Shown: in pieces, positions 1-8,826 of the stretch
How positions within the stretch are numbered: position 1 is the stretch's first letter
How the letters are laid out: every line of letters begins with the position of its first letter
From: an uncultured Romboutsia sp.
GTDB lineage: Bacteria; Bacillota; Clostridia; Peptostreptococcales; Peptostreptococcaceae
Assembly (NCBI GenBank): GCA_937880075.1
Contig: CALFLM010000080.1
Coordinates: forward strand, 4,097-68,096
Direction of reading: 5' to 3'
DNA: 64,000 nucleotides
Notes under the pieces: model-generated
Database searches by the model: none
Told to the model about the DNA's origin: nothing
The model's input: the letters and a program-made list of their open reading frames with translations, nothing else
Program-made: the position numbers and the translations under genes

Positions 1-1
1 A

Positions 2-724
2 GTTGTAGGGATATTAGCATTCTTCTTTATTGAAGATGACAAAAAAACAGAAAAAGTTGAAGGAAAAGAAGGTAAAAAAGCTAAGGTTTCTCCAATGGTA
101 GCTTTAAAAACAAAAGAAATATGGTTAGCAGCATTTACTACATTCTTTGTTTATGCAGTATTCTGTGGGATAACTTACTTTATACCTTTCTTAGAAAATA
201 TATATGCATTACCAGTTGCATTAGTTGGGGCATACGGAGTTATAAACCAATATGGATTAAAAATGGTTGGTGGACCGATAGGTGGATACTTAGCAGATAA
301 GAAGTTCCATTCACCAGCAAAATACTTAAGAGCAGCATTTATAGCATGTATAGTTGTTTTAATAATAATGGTTATAGCACCACATAACTCATTAAATGTT
401 TATTTAGGTATGACTATGACGTTAACTTTTGGGGCAATAGTATTCTCAATGAAAGCTACATATTTCGCTCCAATGGGTGAAATAAATATATCTGAAGATA
501 TAACAGGGGCAGCAATGTCTATAGGAAGTTTCATAGGATATGCACCAGGTATGTTTGCTTACTCATTATATGGAAATATACTAGATACACATCCAGGATT
601 AGCAGGATATAGAATGGTATTTATGTTAATGATAGGATTTGCTGTACTAGGAGTTGTAGTTAGTACATTATTAATAAATGCAATAAAGAAAAATGAAACT
701 AATTTAGACAAACAAGTTATATAA
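2..724 (+). CDS. MFS transporter, C-terminal part (cut by window start)
   Basis: The reading frame is open from the first bases, so the start lies outside the window. What remains is the charged central loop (Lys/Glu-rich, about residues 13-30 of the visible part) and the six C-terminal membrane helices of a major facilitator superfamily permease. It contains the loop segment GGPIGGYLADKKF, typical of MFS loops between helices. The same segment recurs almost unchanged in the next gene, so the two are tandem paralogues. The substrate cannot be read from the sequence. The neighbouring soluble phosphodiesterase suggests an organic phosphate or phosphodiester, but that is inference only. A strong terminator follows directly. 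Confidence 0.85.
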   Translation, partial: VVGILAFFFIEDDKKTEKVEGKEGKKAKVSPMVALKTKEIWLAAFTTFFVYAVFCGITYFIPFLENIYALPVALVGAYGVINQYGLKMVGGPIGGYLADKKFHSPAKYLRAAFIACIVVLIIMVIAPHNSLNVYLGMTMTLTFGAIVFSMKATYFAPMGEINISEDITGAAMSIGSFIGYAPGMFAYSLYGNILDTHPGLAGYRMVFMLMIGFAVLGVVVSTLLINAIKKNETNLDKQVI

Positions 725-740
725 TTTAAATTACATATGA

Positions 741-778
741 AAAAATAGCTTTGATGATGTTTATCAAAGCTATTTTTG
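741..778 (+). terminator. Rho-independent terminator after first MFS gene
   Basis: A perfect 14-bp inverted repeat (741-754 with 764-777, core TAGCTTTGA/TCAAAGCTA) with a 9-nt loop ends in a T run. It closes the transcription unit of the first permease and separates it from its paralogue. Confidence 0.88.
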
Positions 779-822
779 GATAAATATTTATTTACAATTA
801 AGCACCGAAGGGAACGTGATTT

Positions 823-2046
823 ATGAAGCCTTATAAAAATATAAAAAAATACCTTATATTTATAGTGTTAACAATGGCTACGGGAATGATATATAAACTT
901 CCTTATATTCAAGAGATATTTTATGTTCCATTGCAAGAAAGTTTAAATTTAACTCATTCTCAACTTGGAAATATACTATCGATAGCAGGATTTTTTAGTG
1001 TATTTGGTTTTCTAGGGTCTATGTATTTTATAGATAAAGTATCAAGAAATATACTAATTCCAAGTGGATTAATAGGTGTTGGTATTACAGGAATATTTTT
1101 ATCTACATTTCCAGGATATTATGGACTAGTACTTATATGGATTTCATTTGCACTTTTTAGTGACATGCTTTACTGGCCAGTAGTAGTAAAAGCTATAAAA
1201 AGTCTAGGGAATGAAAGTGAACAAGGTCGTATATTTGGATTTTTTGAAGCTGGAAGAGGATTGTTTGATACGATAATAGTTCTTATAGCTTTATATCTGT
1301 TTTCTAAAACCAGTTCACTCAAAGATATAATATTGTTTTACTCTTTAGCTTCGATAGTAATAGGTATAATTGTATTCTTAGTTTTAGGAAAAAGCGAAAC
1401 TGATAATTTAAAACAAGATAAAACAGACAATGTATCGCTAGAAGTTATTAAATCTAAACAAGTTTGGTTAGTTTCTGGAAATATATTTTGTGCGTATTCT
1501 ATCTATTGTGCATTGACATATATGATGCCTTTTTTACAAAATGAACATAATATTAGCCCAGTATTAGTTGGGATATATGGAATGTTGAATCAATATTGTA
1601 TAAAAATGATAGCAGGTCCACTTGGTGGATATTTAGCTGATAAAAAGTTTAAGTCTCCATCTAAGTACTTTAGATTCGCATTTATATCAATAATAATTAT
1701 AATGATATTTATGATTACCTTATCTAATGGTATGTTTAGTGTGAATTTTGGATTTGTATTAATAGTTTTATTTGGAGCATTAGTCAATTCAATGAAGGCT
1801 TTATTATTTGCTCCTATGCAAGAAATAGGCATAAGTGAAAAATTATCTGGATCTGCTATATCATTAGCTAGTTTCATAGGATATTCACCTTTAGTATTTT
1901 GTTACTTATTATATGGAAGGATTTTAGATGCGTTTAGTGGTGCTTTAGGATATAAAATATTATTTATCATTACAATATGTTTTGGATTATTAGGTTTATT
2001 AATTAATAAAAAATTAATGAAAGAAATAAATACAAATAGAAACTAA
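823..2046 (+). CDS. MFS transporter, paralogue of the upstream permease
   Basis: A 407-residue, 12-helix major facilitator permease. Its second half aligns throughout with the upstream truncated gene (shared NQY..KM..GP.GGYLADKKF and SM.ASF.GY.P blocks), showing a tandem duplication. The MFS linker (about residues 190-210) is Lys/Asp-rich and the C-terminus short and basic. The start is ATG with AAGGGA about 10 nt upstream. It precedes the phosphodiesterase gene by 53 bp with no terminator between, so the two are probably co-transcribed. Uptake of a phosphorylated or phosphodiester compound cleaved inside the cell is a reasonable guess. Substrate specificity is not determinable here. Confidence 0.85.
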   Translation: MKPYKNIKKYLIFIVLTMATGMIYKLPYIQEIFYVPLQESLNLTHSQLGNILSIAGFFSVFGFLGSMYFIDKVSRNILIPSGLIGVGITGIFLSTFPGYYGLVLIWISFALFSDMLYWPVVVKAIKSLGNESEQGRIFGFFEAGRGLFDTIIVLIALYLFSKTSSLKDIILFYSLASIVIGIIVFLVLGKSETDNLKQDKTDNVSLEVIKSKQVWLVSGNIFCAYSIYCALTYMMPFLQNEHNISPVLVGIYGMLNQYCIKMIAGPLGGYLADKKFKSPSKYFRFAFISIIIIMIFMITLSNGMFSVNFGFVLIVLFGALVNSMKALLFAPMQEIGISEKLSGSAISLASFIGYSPLVFCYLLYGRILDAFSGALGYKILFIITICFGLLGLLINKKLMKEINTNRN

Positions 2047-2099
2047 TAAGAATAAAATCTATATAATATTTGTCAGAGTTATAAATAAGGAGAAGAAAA

Positions 2100-3410
2100 A
2101 TGAAAAATAAACCAAGTGTTTTATTAATATCAATAGATGCTCTGAAGCCAGAGTTTGTTTTTGAATCAGAAAGAATAGGGGTAAATCTTCCTAATCTAAA
2201 AAAATACTTCGTAGAAAATGGAACATATGCATCAAAAGGTGTTAAGAGTGTGTTTCCTACATTTACATACACATGTCATCACTCTATGATAACAGGAGCT
2301 TATCCTGATACTCATGGAATACACACTAATAAAGTTTTTGACCCAACAGGAAAACACATGGATGCATGGTATTGGTATGTAAGTGAAAATGCTAAGAACT
2401 TATGGGAGTGTGCTAAAGCTAATGGATATATATCTTCAAGCGTAGGATTCCCAGCATCTGTAGGTGCAGACTCAGATTATCATATACCAGAAATATGGAG
2501 AGATGGAACTCATCTAGATAGTAAGTTAATAGATGCAGTAAGTAGGCCACAAGGTATGGTTAGGGAAATGGAAAAAGAAATAGGACAATTTGCAGGGGGA
2601 ACAGATTTAACTATTAAAGGTGATACTATAAGACAGAAGGCTGCTTTATGGATATTAGAAAATAAAATTAAAAAACATTTAGAAGAAAAGCCATTTTTCA
2701 TGTCTTGTTACTATGCTTCTTATGATGAAACTGCTCATATAAAAGGAGTATATAGTAAAGAAGCAATAGAAGATCTTGAAAAAATAGATGAATTAGTTGG
2801 AGAGTTAGTAAGAAAGGCTCATGAAATTACAAATGATAATGTAGTAGTATGTGTAGTTTCAGACCATGGTACTATAGATAACAAGTATGATATAAAGCCT
2901 AACATAGTTTTCGTTGAAAACAATTTAATACAAGTTGATGAACATGGTAAATTAACAGATTGGGATGTATGGTGTCAACGTTCTGGGGGAACTGGACAAA
3001 TAAGACTTAAGGATAAAGAAAATAAAGAAGTAAGAGCTAAAGTTGAAGATATATTAAATAAGCTTTTAAATGATGAGAACAGTGGTATAAGCGAAGTAAT
3101 AACAGGAGAAGAAGCTAAAGAAACTAGAAGAGGATTCCCTGATGCTGACTACGTTATAATATCTAAAGCAGGATATGAGGTAAGAGAAGATACAAAAGGT
3201 GAATATCTAGATAGTAATACTTCACAAAAAGCTCAACATGGTTATTGTGAAAACTTAAAAGATATGAGGGCTTCTTTCTATATAGAAGGAGTTAACATAG
3301 AGAAGAATAAAGATGTAGAAGAATTAAGATTAGTTGATGTTGCTCCAACTCTTGCTAATATAATGGGGTTTGAGATACCAACAGCAGAAGGTAAAAATAT
3401 TTTAGTATAA
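2100..3410 (+). CDS. Soluble type I phosphodiesterase / nucleotide pyrophosphatase family protein
   Basis: A 436-residue member of the alkaline phosphatase superfamily, type I phosphodiesterase branch. Visible metal and catalytic elements are the N-terminal SIDALKPEF (D13), the nucleophile block FPTFTYTCHH..ITG.YP..HGI with T56 at the position of the NPP nucleophile, and the C-terminal VSDHGT (metal Asp/His). There is no signal peptide or membrane segment, so it should act in the cytoplasm, unlike most ecto-NPPs. It follows an MFS permease and may hydrolyse the imported substrate (phosphodiester, pyrophosphate or phosphonoacetate-like). The start is ATG with AAGGAG upstream. A terminator at 3454 ends the unit. 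Confidence 0.82.
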   Translation: MKNKPSVLLISIDALKPEFVFESERIGVNLPNLKKYFVENGTYASKGVKSVFPTFTYTCHHSMITGAYPDTHGIHTNKVFDPTGKHMDAWYWYVSENAKNLWECAKANGYISSSVGFPASVGADSDYHIPEIWRDGTHLDSKLIDAVSRPQGMVREMEKEIGQFAGGTDLTIKGDTIRQKAALWILENKIKKHLEEKPFFMSCYYASYDETAHIKGVYSKEAIEDLEKIDELVGELVRKAHEITNDNVVVCVVSDHGTIDNKYDIKPNIVFVENNLIQVDEHGKLTDWDVWCQRSGGTGQIRLKDKENKEVRAKVEDILNKLLNDENSGISEVITGEEAKETRRGFPDADYVIISKAGYEVREDTKGEYLDSNTSQKAQHGYCENLKDMRASFYIEGVNIEKNKDVEELRLVDVAPTLANIMGFEIPTAEGKNILV

Positions 3411-3453
3411 AAATTTTACCAAAAGGAATATGAAAATAAATAGAAATATAAAA

Positions 3454-3486
3454 AATACTCATATCTATTAGATATGAGTATTTTTA
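3454..3486 (+). terminator. Rho-independent terminator after phosphodiesterase gene
   Basis: A perfect 12-bp stem, AATACTCATATC (3454-3465) with GATATGAGTATT (3471-3482), has a 5-nt loop and a T run. A TATAAT box (3490-3495) begins just beyond it, so termination and the next promoter are back to back. Confidence 0.9.
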
Positions 3487-3489
3487 TGG

Positions 3490-3645
3490 TATAATATTGA
3501 TACGTTTAGAACTTTCAAAACTACTTTTTTCTATTCGAAATCCAATTAGGGTTACTCTTACCGAGAGATATATCGGTATTATTAAGTTAAGTGGATGGTA
3601 GTTTACTGTGGAGTCAGACAATATAATTTATAAGGAGCATAAAAT
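3490..3645 (+). promoter_or_regulatory. Promoter -10 and structured leader of the hydrogenase gene
   Basis: TATAAT at 3490-3495 is a good sigma-A -10; no convincing -35 is seen. The roughly 140-nt leader can fold. AAACTAC (3518-3524) pairs with GTAGTTT (3598-3604) as a closing stem. Inside it TACCGA (3559-3564) pairs with TCGGTA (3573-3578). The leader is more GC-containing than other gaps here and stops just before the TAAGGAG ribosome binding site. It matches no riboswitch class I can name. Confidence 0.5.
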
Positions 3646-5049
3646 ATGAAGCATCTATATACAGAAAAAGTTGTACCAATAGAAGCAGACAATCCTGCGA
3701 TAAAAATAGACTATGATAAATGCATAAAATGTGGATTATGCAAGCGCGTATGTGAAAGAGAAATAGGCGTTGCTAATTTTTTTGATTTGGAAAAAACTAA
3801 TGATATAGCAATATGTATAAACTGTGCACAATGTGCTCAAGCGTGTCCAGTAGGGGCTATAACTCAAGTAGAAGATATAGATAGAGTTAAAGAAGCTTTA
3901 GAAGATAAGGATAAAATAGTAATATTTAACACAGCACCAGCAGTTCGTGTTGCTTTAGGTGAAGAATTCCAAATGGAAACAGGTTCATATGTAGAAGACA
4001 AAATGGTACATGCTCTTAGAGAATTAGGTGGAGACTATGTATTTGACGTTACTTTTGGAGCTGATATGACTATAATGGAAGAAGCAAATGAACTTGTAAA
4101 AAGAATAGTTGAAAAAAATGAAAATATACCTCAATTTACAAGTTGTTGCCCAGGATGGGTTACATTTGTAGAAACTTTCTATCCAGAGCTTTTAAACAAT
4201 TTATCTACGGCAAAAAGTCCAATATCTATGCAAGGAGTAACTATAAAAACATACTTTGCTAAAAAAGCAAATATAGACCCAAGTAAAATAGTAAACGTTA
4301 CAATAACACCTTGTACTGTTAAGAAGTTTGAAATAGATAGACCAGAAATGAATGATTCAGCTAAATTTAATAATATAGAAGGTCTAAGAGACAACGATAT
4401 AATAATAACAACTAAAGAATTAGCTAAGTGGATAAAAGAAGAAGGAATCGACTTTGTAAACTTAGAAGGTTCTAAATTTGATAATATGTTAGGACTAGGT
4501 AGCGGTGCAGGAGTTATATTCGGAAATAGTGGTGGAGTTACAGAAGCTGCTGTTAGAACTGCATACCATTCTATAACAGGAGAAGATCCAACTAGTGAAT
4601 TATTAAAATTTGAACCAGTAAGAGGATTAGAAGGAGTAAAAGAAGCATCTATAACAATAGGAGATGTTAGCTTAAAATTAGCTGTAGTACAAGGAACTGC
4701 TCATGCAAGAACATTAATAGAAAAATTAAAAAATAATGAAGTTGACTATGACTTCGTAGAAGTAATGGCATGTAAAGGTGGATGTATAGGTGGCGGTGGC
4801 CAACCTAAAACTACAAAAGTAATAAATGATAAAATAAGAACTAGTCGTATAGATAGTTTATACGAAAAGGACTTTGAATTAAAGATTAAATGTAGTTACC
4901 AAAATCCAGATATAATAGCAGTATATGATGAGTTCTACAAGGAACCTCTATCTCATTTAGCACATGATTTATTACATACATCATATAGCTCTAAAAAGCA
5001 TATGTTAGGTCTTGATAATAAAGAAGTATCTTCAGATGAGATTATATAA
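3646..5049 (+). CDS. hydA: [FeFe] hydrogenase with two N-terminal 4Fe-4S clusters
   Basis: A 467-residue iron-only hydrogenase that reversibly reduces protons to H2 with ferredoxin-type electrons in the cytoplasm. A 2x[4Fe-4S] ferredoxin domain carries C26/29/32/36 and C57/60/63/67. The H-cluster domain has L1 TSCCPGW (C167/C168), an L2-like TPCTVKKFE (C223) and L3 MACKGGCIGGGGQP (C376, C380). The usual L2 begins with Met (MPC); here it is Thr. It is the short monomeric type with only two accessory clusters. Maturases HydE and HydG follow after a terminator. The start is ATG with TAAGGAG 8 nt upstream, behind a structured leader. Confidence 0.93.
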   Translation: MKHLYTEKVVPIEADNPAIKIDYDKCIKCGLCKRVCEREIGVANFFDLEKTNDIAICINCAQCAQACPVGAITQVEDIDRVKEALEDKDKIVIFNTAPAVRVALGEEFQMETGSYVEDKMVHALRELGGDYVFDVTFGADMTIMEEANELVKRIVEKNENIPQFTSCCPGWVTFVETFYPELLNNLSTAKSPISMQGVTIKTYFAKKANIDPSKIVNVTITPCTVKKFEIDRPEMNDSAKFNNIEGLRDNDIIITTKELAKWIKEEGIDFVNLEGSKFDNMLGLGSGAGVIFGNSGGVTEAAVRTAYHSITGEDPTSELLKFEPVRGLEGVKEASITIGDVSLKLAVVQGTAHARTLIEKLKNNEVDYDFVEVMACKGGCIGGGGQPKTTKVINDKIRTSRIDSLYEKDFELKIKCSYQNPDIIAVYDEFYKEPLSHLAHDLLHTSYSSKKHMLGLDNKEVSSDEII

Positions 5050-5078
5050 ATTTAATTAATATATAGAAAATTATTATA

Positions 5079-5126
5079 AAAAATGCTGTCTTGAAATTAT
5101 AAATAAGCTTTAAGGCAGTATTTTTA
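5079..5126 (+). terminator. Rho-independent terminator after hydA
   Basis: Inverted repeat AAAAATGCTGTCTT (5079-5092) with AAGGCAGTATTTTT (5112-5125), 14 pairs including two wobble pairs, a 19-nt loop and a terminal T run. It separates hydA from the maturase operon. Confidence 0.8.
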
Positions 5127-5287
5127 GGTATAATAAAATTATGATTTAAAATTTCTGATAACATTTTAATACAAGTAATATTGATAACTTTATAAGTATG
5201 AAAATAATAATTTGAAGAGTTTCGCATACATATAGCTCAATGGAAATAAATTTTGTAATAATCATAAAATGTAGAAGAGGTGGACAT

Positions 5288-6334
5288 ATGGATAATAAAA
5301 ATATAATACAAAAATTATATGATACTAATGATGCATCTAGGGAAGAGCTATTATATTTATTAGATAATATAGATGAAGAAAGTAAAAAGTTTCTTATAGA
5401 AATGGCTTATAAAACAAGACTTAAGTACTTTGGAAATACTGTGTATGTAAGAGGACTTATAGAAATCAGTAGTTATTGCAAAAAGGATTGTTTATATTGT
5501 GGTCTTAGAAGAAGCAACAAAAATGCACAGAGATACAGATTAGATAAAGATGAAATATTAGAATGTGCAAGAAGAGGAGATGAATTAGGATACAAAACTA
5601 TTGTTTTACAAGGTGGAGAAGATGCTTTCTACACTGATGAAAAAATGGTAGAAATTATAAAAGCTATAAAAGAAGAGTTTCCTAATAATGCACTAACTTT
5701 ATCAATAGGTGAAAGAAGTTACGAATCTTACAAAAAACTATACGAAGCAGGTGCTGATAGATTTTTATTAAGGCATGAAAGTGCAACAAAATGTTTATAT
5801 GAATCTATTCATAATAAGGAAAGCTTTGAAGAAAGAAGAAAGTGTTTAAAAAACTTAAAAGAAATAGGATTCCAAGCAGGGGCTGGATTTATGGTGGGAC
5901 TTCCTAACCAAACAAATGAAAATTTAGTAGATGATTTAAGGTTTGTTAAAGAACTAGAGCCGGCGATGTGTGGTATAGGTCCGTTTATACCTCATAAAGA
6001 TACACCACTTAGAGATTGTACTGCTGGAACAACGGAAAAAACTGTAATATTACTTGCGATAACTAGATTATTACTACCAAAAGTATTATTACCTGCAACT
6101 ACTGCACTTGCGAGTATTGATGTTAACGGAAGAACTGAAGGATTAAGAGCCGGTGCAAATGTTATAATGCCAAACTTATCACCAATGAGTGTTAGAAAGA
6201 AATACTCTTTATACAATAATAAAGCATTTATACTTGATGAGGATGCAGAATATAGAAAAAGTATAGAACAAAAATTAAATGAAGCTGGATTTGAGTTAGA
6301 AGTTGGAAGAGGAGATAATCCAGACTGGAGATAA
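5288..6334 (+). CDS. hydE: [FeFe] hydrogenase maturase HydE (radical SAM)
   Basis: A 348-residue radical SAM protein of the BioB/HydE family, needed to make the dithiolate/diiron part of the H-cluster. The SAM-cluster motif is C64-x3-C68-x2-C71 (CKKDCLYC), followed by LRRSN and a conserved TIM-barrel body with GGED and GLPNQT blocks. An in-frame ATG lies 48 bp upstream (5240), but only 5288 has a good ribosome binding site (AGAGGTGG). It is 12 bp upstream of hydG with an AAAGGAG between them, so the two form an operon. HydF is not in this window. Confidence 0.93.
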   Translation: MDNKNIIQKLYDTNDASREELLYLLDNIDEESKKFLIEMAYKTRLKYFGNTVYVRGLIEISSYCKKDCLYCGLRRSNKNAQRYRLDKDEILECARRGDELGYKTIVLQGGEDAFYTDEKMVEIIKAIKEEFPNNALTLSIGERSYESYKKLYEAGADRFLLRHESATKCLYESIHNKESFEERRKCLKNLKEIGFQAGAGFMVGLPNQTNENLVDDLRFVKELEPAMCGIGPFIPHKDTPLRDCTAGTTEKTVILLAITRLLLPKVLLPATTALASIDVNGRTEGLRAGANVIMPNLSPMSVRKKYSLYNNKAFILDEDAEYRKSIEQKLNEAGFELEVGRGDNPDWR

Positions 6335-6346
6335 AAGGAGAAGAGT

Positions 6347-7723
6347 ATGTTTATAAATCATGATTATATATATAAAATATTAGAGGAAACAAAAAATCCA
6401 ACAATTGAAGAGATAAGAGAAGTTTTAGAAAAAGCTAAAAAAAGAGAAGGTTTATCATATAAAGATATAGCAATATTACTTCAAGCTGAAGAAGAAAAAG
6501 ATTTACAAGAAATATATTCATTAGCTGGAGAAATAAAAAAAGATATCTACGGAAAAAGAGTAGTAGTATTTGCACCTCTTTATGTTAGTGACTACTGTGT
6601 AAATAATTGTGTTTATTGTGGATATAAAAGAGATAATAAGTTTACAAGAAGAAAATTAACTATGGAAGAAGTAGCAGAAGAAGTTAGAATATTAGAGCAA
6701 ATGGGACACAAAAGATTAGCATTAGAACTTGGTGAAGACCCTGTAAATGCTCCAATAGATTACGCTTTAGAATGTTTAGATACAATATATAAAACTCAAA
6801 ATGCAAATGGAGAAATAAGAAGAGTAAATGTAAATATAGCTGCTACTACTGTAGAAAACTATAAAAAACTACATGAAAAAGGTATAGGAACTTATATACT
6901 ATTCCAAGAAACATATCATATGGATACTTATAATAAAATGCATCCAAAATCAATAAAAGGAAACTATGAATATCATTTAACTGCATTTGATAGAGCTATG
7001 GAAGCTGGAATTGATGATGTTGGAGCGGGTGTTTTATTTGGGTTAGCTGACCCTAGATTTGAAGTATTAGCACTTATGATGCATAATGCTCACCTAGAAG
7101 AAAAGTTTGGAGTAGGATTCCATACAATATCAGTACCAAGATTACAACCAGCTAAAGGAGTATCTATTGATAATTATCCACATTTATTAAGTGATGAAAT
7201 GTTTAAAAAAGTAGTTACAATATTAAGAATAGCAGTACCATTTACAGGACTTATACTTTCAACTAGAGAAACTCCTTCTATGAGAAGAGAATTATTAAAG
7301 TATGGTGTAAGTCAAATATCAGCAGGTTCATCTACTGGTGTTGGTGGATATAAACAAAGAGAAGAAGGGGAAGAAGTAAAACAATTTAAGACTAATGATG
7401 AAAGAAGTCCAATAGAAATCTTAAAAGAGTTACTAGATGATGGATATATACCAAGTTATTGTACAGCATGTTATAGAAAAGGAAGAACAGGGGATAGATT
7501 TATGGCTCTTGCAAAATCAGGAAATATAAAATATGTCTGTGAACCTAATGCTATTATGACATTACTTGAGTTTACTTTAGACTATGGAGATAAAGAACTT
7601 TATGATAAAGCTCAAGAAATAATAAATACTGAAGTTGAAAATATTCCAAGAGAAGATATAAAGAAATTAACTAAAGAAAGTTTAGAAAAAATGAAAAAAG
7701 GCGAAAGAGATTTTTATTTATAA
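6347..7723 (+). CDS. hydG: [FeFe] hydrogenase maturase HydG (tyrosine lyase)
   Basis: A 458-residue radical SAM enzyme that cleaves tyrosine to p-cresol and supplies CO and cyanide for the H-cluster. The N-terminal radical SAM motif is C84-x3-C88-x2-C91 (CVNNCVYC). The C-terminal auxiliary cluster motif C372-x2-C375-x22-C398 distinguishes HydG from the related thiamine enzyme ThiH. Length and both motifs are complete, so the protein should be functional. Operon with hydE; a terminator follows at 7761. Confidence 0.95.
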   Translation: MFINHDYIYKILEETKNPTIEEIREVLEKAKKREGLSYKDIAILLQAEEEKDLQEIYSLAGEIKKDIYGKRVVVFAPLYVSDYCVNNCVYCGYKRDNKFTRRKLTMEEVAEEVRILEQMGHKRLALELGEDPVNAPIDYALECLDTIYKTQNANGEIRRVNVNIAATTVENYKKLHEKGIGTYILFQETYHMDTYNKMHPKSIKGNYEYHLTAFDRAMEAGIDDVGAGVLFGLADPRFEVLALMMHNAHLEEKFGVGFHTISVPRLQPAKGVSIDNYPHLLSDEMFKKVVTILRIAVPFTGLILSTRETPSMRRELLKYGVSQISAGSSTGVGGYKQREEGEEVKQFKTNDERSPIEILKELLDDGYIPSYCTACYRKGRTGDRFMALAKSGNIKYVCEPNAIMTLLEFTLDYGDKELYDKAQEIINTEVENIPREDIKKLTKESLEKMKKGERDFYL

Positions 7724-7760
7724 GATACTTATAGTTTAAATATTTAAATAAATAAAATAT

Positions 7761-7804
7761 AAAAAGGAAGTTATTTTTAATAATAAAAAATAGCTTCTTT
7801 TTTT
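7761..7804 (+). terminator. Rho-independent terminator after hydG
   Basis: Near-perfect stem GAAGTTATTTTT / AAAAATAGCTTC (one wobble) within AAAAAGGAAG...CTTCTTTTTTT, ending in a T tract. It closes the hydE-hydG operon. The next 200 bp hold no recognisable gene. Confidence 0.82.
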
Positions 7805-8020
7805 CGTTTAAGTAGATTATATTACCTTAATAACTAGGACAAACTACCAAATACAGTTATATTAATAGATTTATTTTGAGCTTAAAAGATACTTTGAGAA
7901 ACGTATAAACTCATTGGTGATATGAAATGTTTTTCCGATACGTCGCCAAGCGAAGCGAATTTTTCATTAAAATAAATCATATTATATAATCAGTAATAAG
8001 TTTAATTAGAGGTGGTAGTA

Positions 8021-8407
8021 TTGGGGAATAGGATAAATCTTTTAGTAGTTGAAATTGATTTACTAGATATTATTGAAAAATATTATATTAATTCATTAAT
8101 AAATTTAAATTTTGAAAGTATAGATATTAAATGCATAGCTTTAGAGAATTTACAAAAGTTTGGTGTTGTAAAATCTATTAATGAAGCAATAGGCGAAGAA
8201 CTATATATAAAGTATTTTGATAATTGTAGTTTAGAGGAGCGTTTATATAGTGAGTATTGTATTAATAAAATATTATTTTTAGATAGTTCTTTAAGTAAAA
8301 ATATCAAATCTAATATAAGTGATAGTATAAAGTCTTTATTAGGAGATGAAAATATTATATATATAAAAGAAATTCAAAAAATGGAATATAGGCTATATGG
8401 CTATTAA
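8021..8407 (+). CDS. Hypothetical protein, 128 residues
   Basis: No family recognised. A small, acidic, Ile/Leu/Asn-rich soluble protein without signal peptide or membrane segment. It has a GNRINLLVVEID N-terminus resembling a beta-alpha start. The likely start is TTG at 8021, because AGAGGTGG sits 5 nt upstream; an in-frame GTG at 8012 overlaps that ribosome binding site and is less likely. It stands alone between the hydG terminator and a 420-bp gap. Codon usage is like its neighbours, which favours a real gene. Function unknown. Confidence 0.55.
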   Translation: MGNRINLLVVEIDLLDIIEKYYINSLINLNFESIDIKCIALENLQKFGVVKSINEAIGEELYIKYFDNCSLEERLYSEYCINKILFLDSSLSKNIKSNISDSIKSLLGDENIIYIKEIQKMEYRLYGY

Positions 8408-8826
8408 AATATAATTATGAGTAAATGTATTATAAAGAGTACAACTATTTTATGGACATAAGATATAAGCTTATTAAAGACTATATAAAATGATAGATTA
8501 TAAATATAAGTGCAACACTTTTATTTATGTTTTAGCTAAGACCTCTGTAGGTGTTTTATACTAAAGAACACTTTAGAGGTCTATTATTTATTGCAATATA
8601 TTTGTAGTTTATAACTTTATGTCTTTTCATGTGAAATGGTTTTATGAATATTATTAATGTAACATGAACATAAACTTATGATCTATTTTTTAGAAGTTTT
8701 AGGATTTTCACTTAATATGATAACTAATCATTAAAATTAATCTATTATGTTATAGATATTTTATCCGTATATCAATAGTATAGTATATCTTGTAAATTAC
8801 TGAACTATCAATAAAGGAAAGACAAA
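8408..8826 (+). other. Intergenic gap with one long hairpin
   Basis: A 419-bp AT-rich stretch without a coding frame. The only clear structure is the hairpin at 8539-8582. The rest shows no repeats, RNA gene or convincing promoter that I can identify. AAAGGAAAG before 8827 is the ribosome binding site of the next gene. Confidence 0.5.
8539..8582 (+). terminator. Hairpin, possible terminator
   Basis: AGACCTCT (8539-8546) pairs perfectly with AGAGGTCT (8575-8582). Inside, GTGTT (8551-8555) pairs with AACAC (8567-8571), giving a two-part stem. The downstream sequence is AT-rich but not a clean T run. A terminator for the 8021 gene or a bidirectional hairpin are both possible. Confidence 0.55.

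Noticed and set aside
7900..7990. Possible RNA gene near CCGATACGTCGCCAAGCGAAGCGAA
   Set aside because: A locally GC-richer patch with a short TCGC/GCGA stem only; no extended fold, promoter or terminator to support an RNA.
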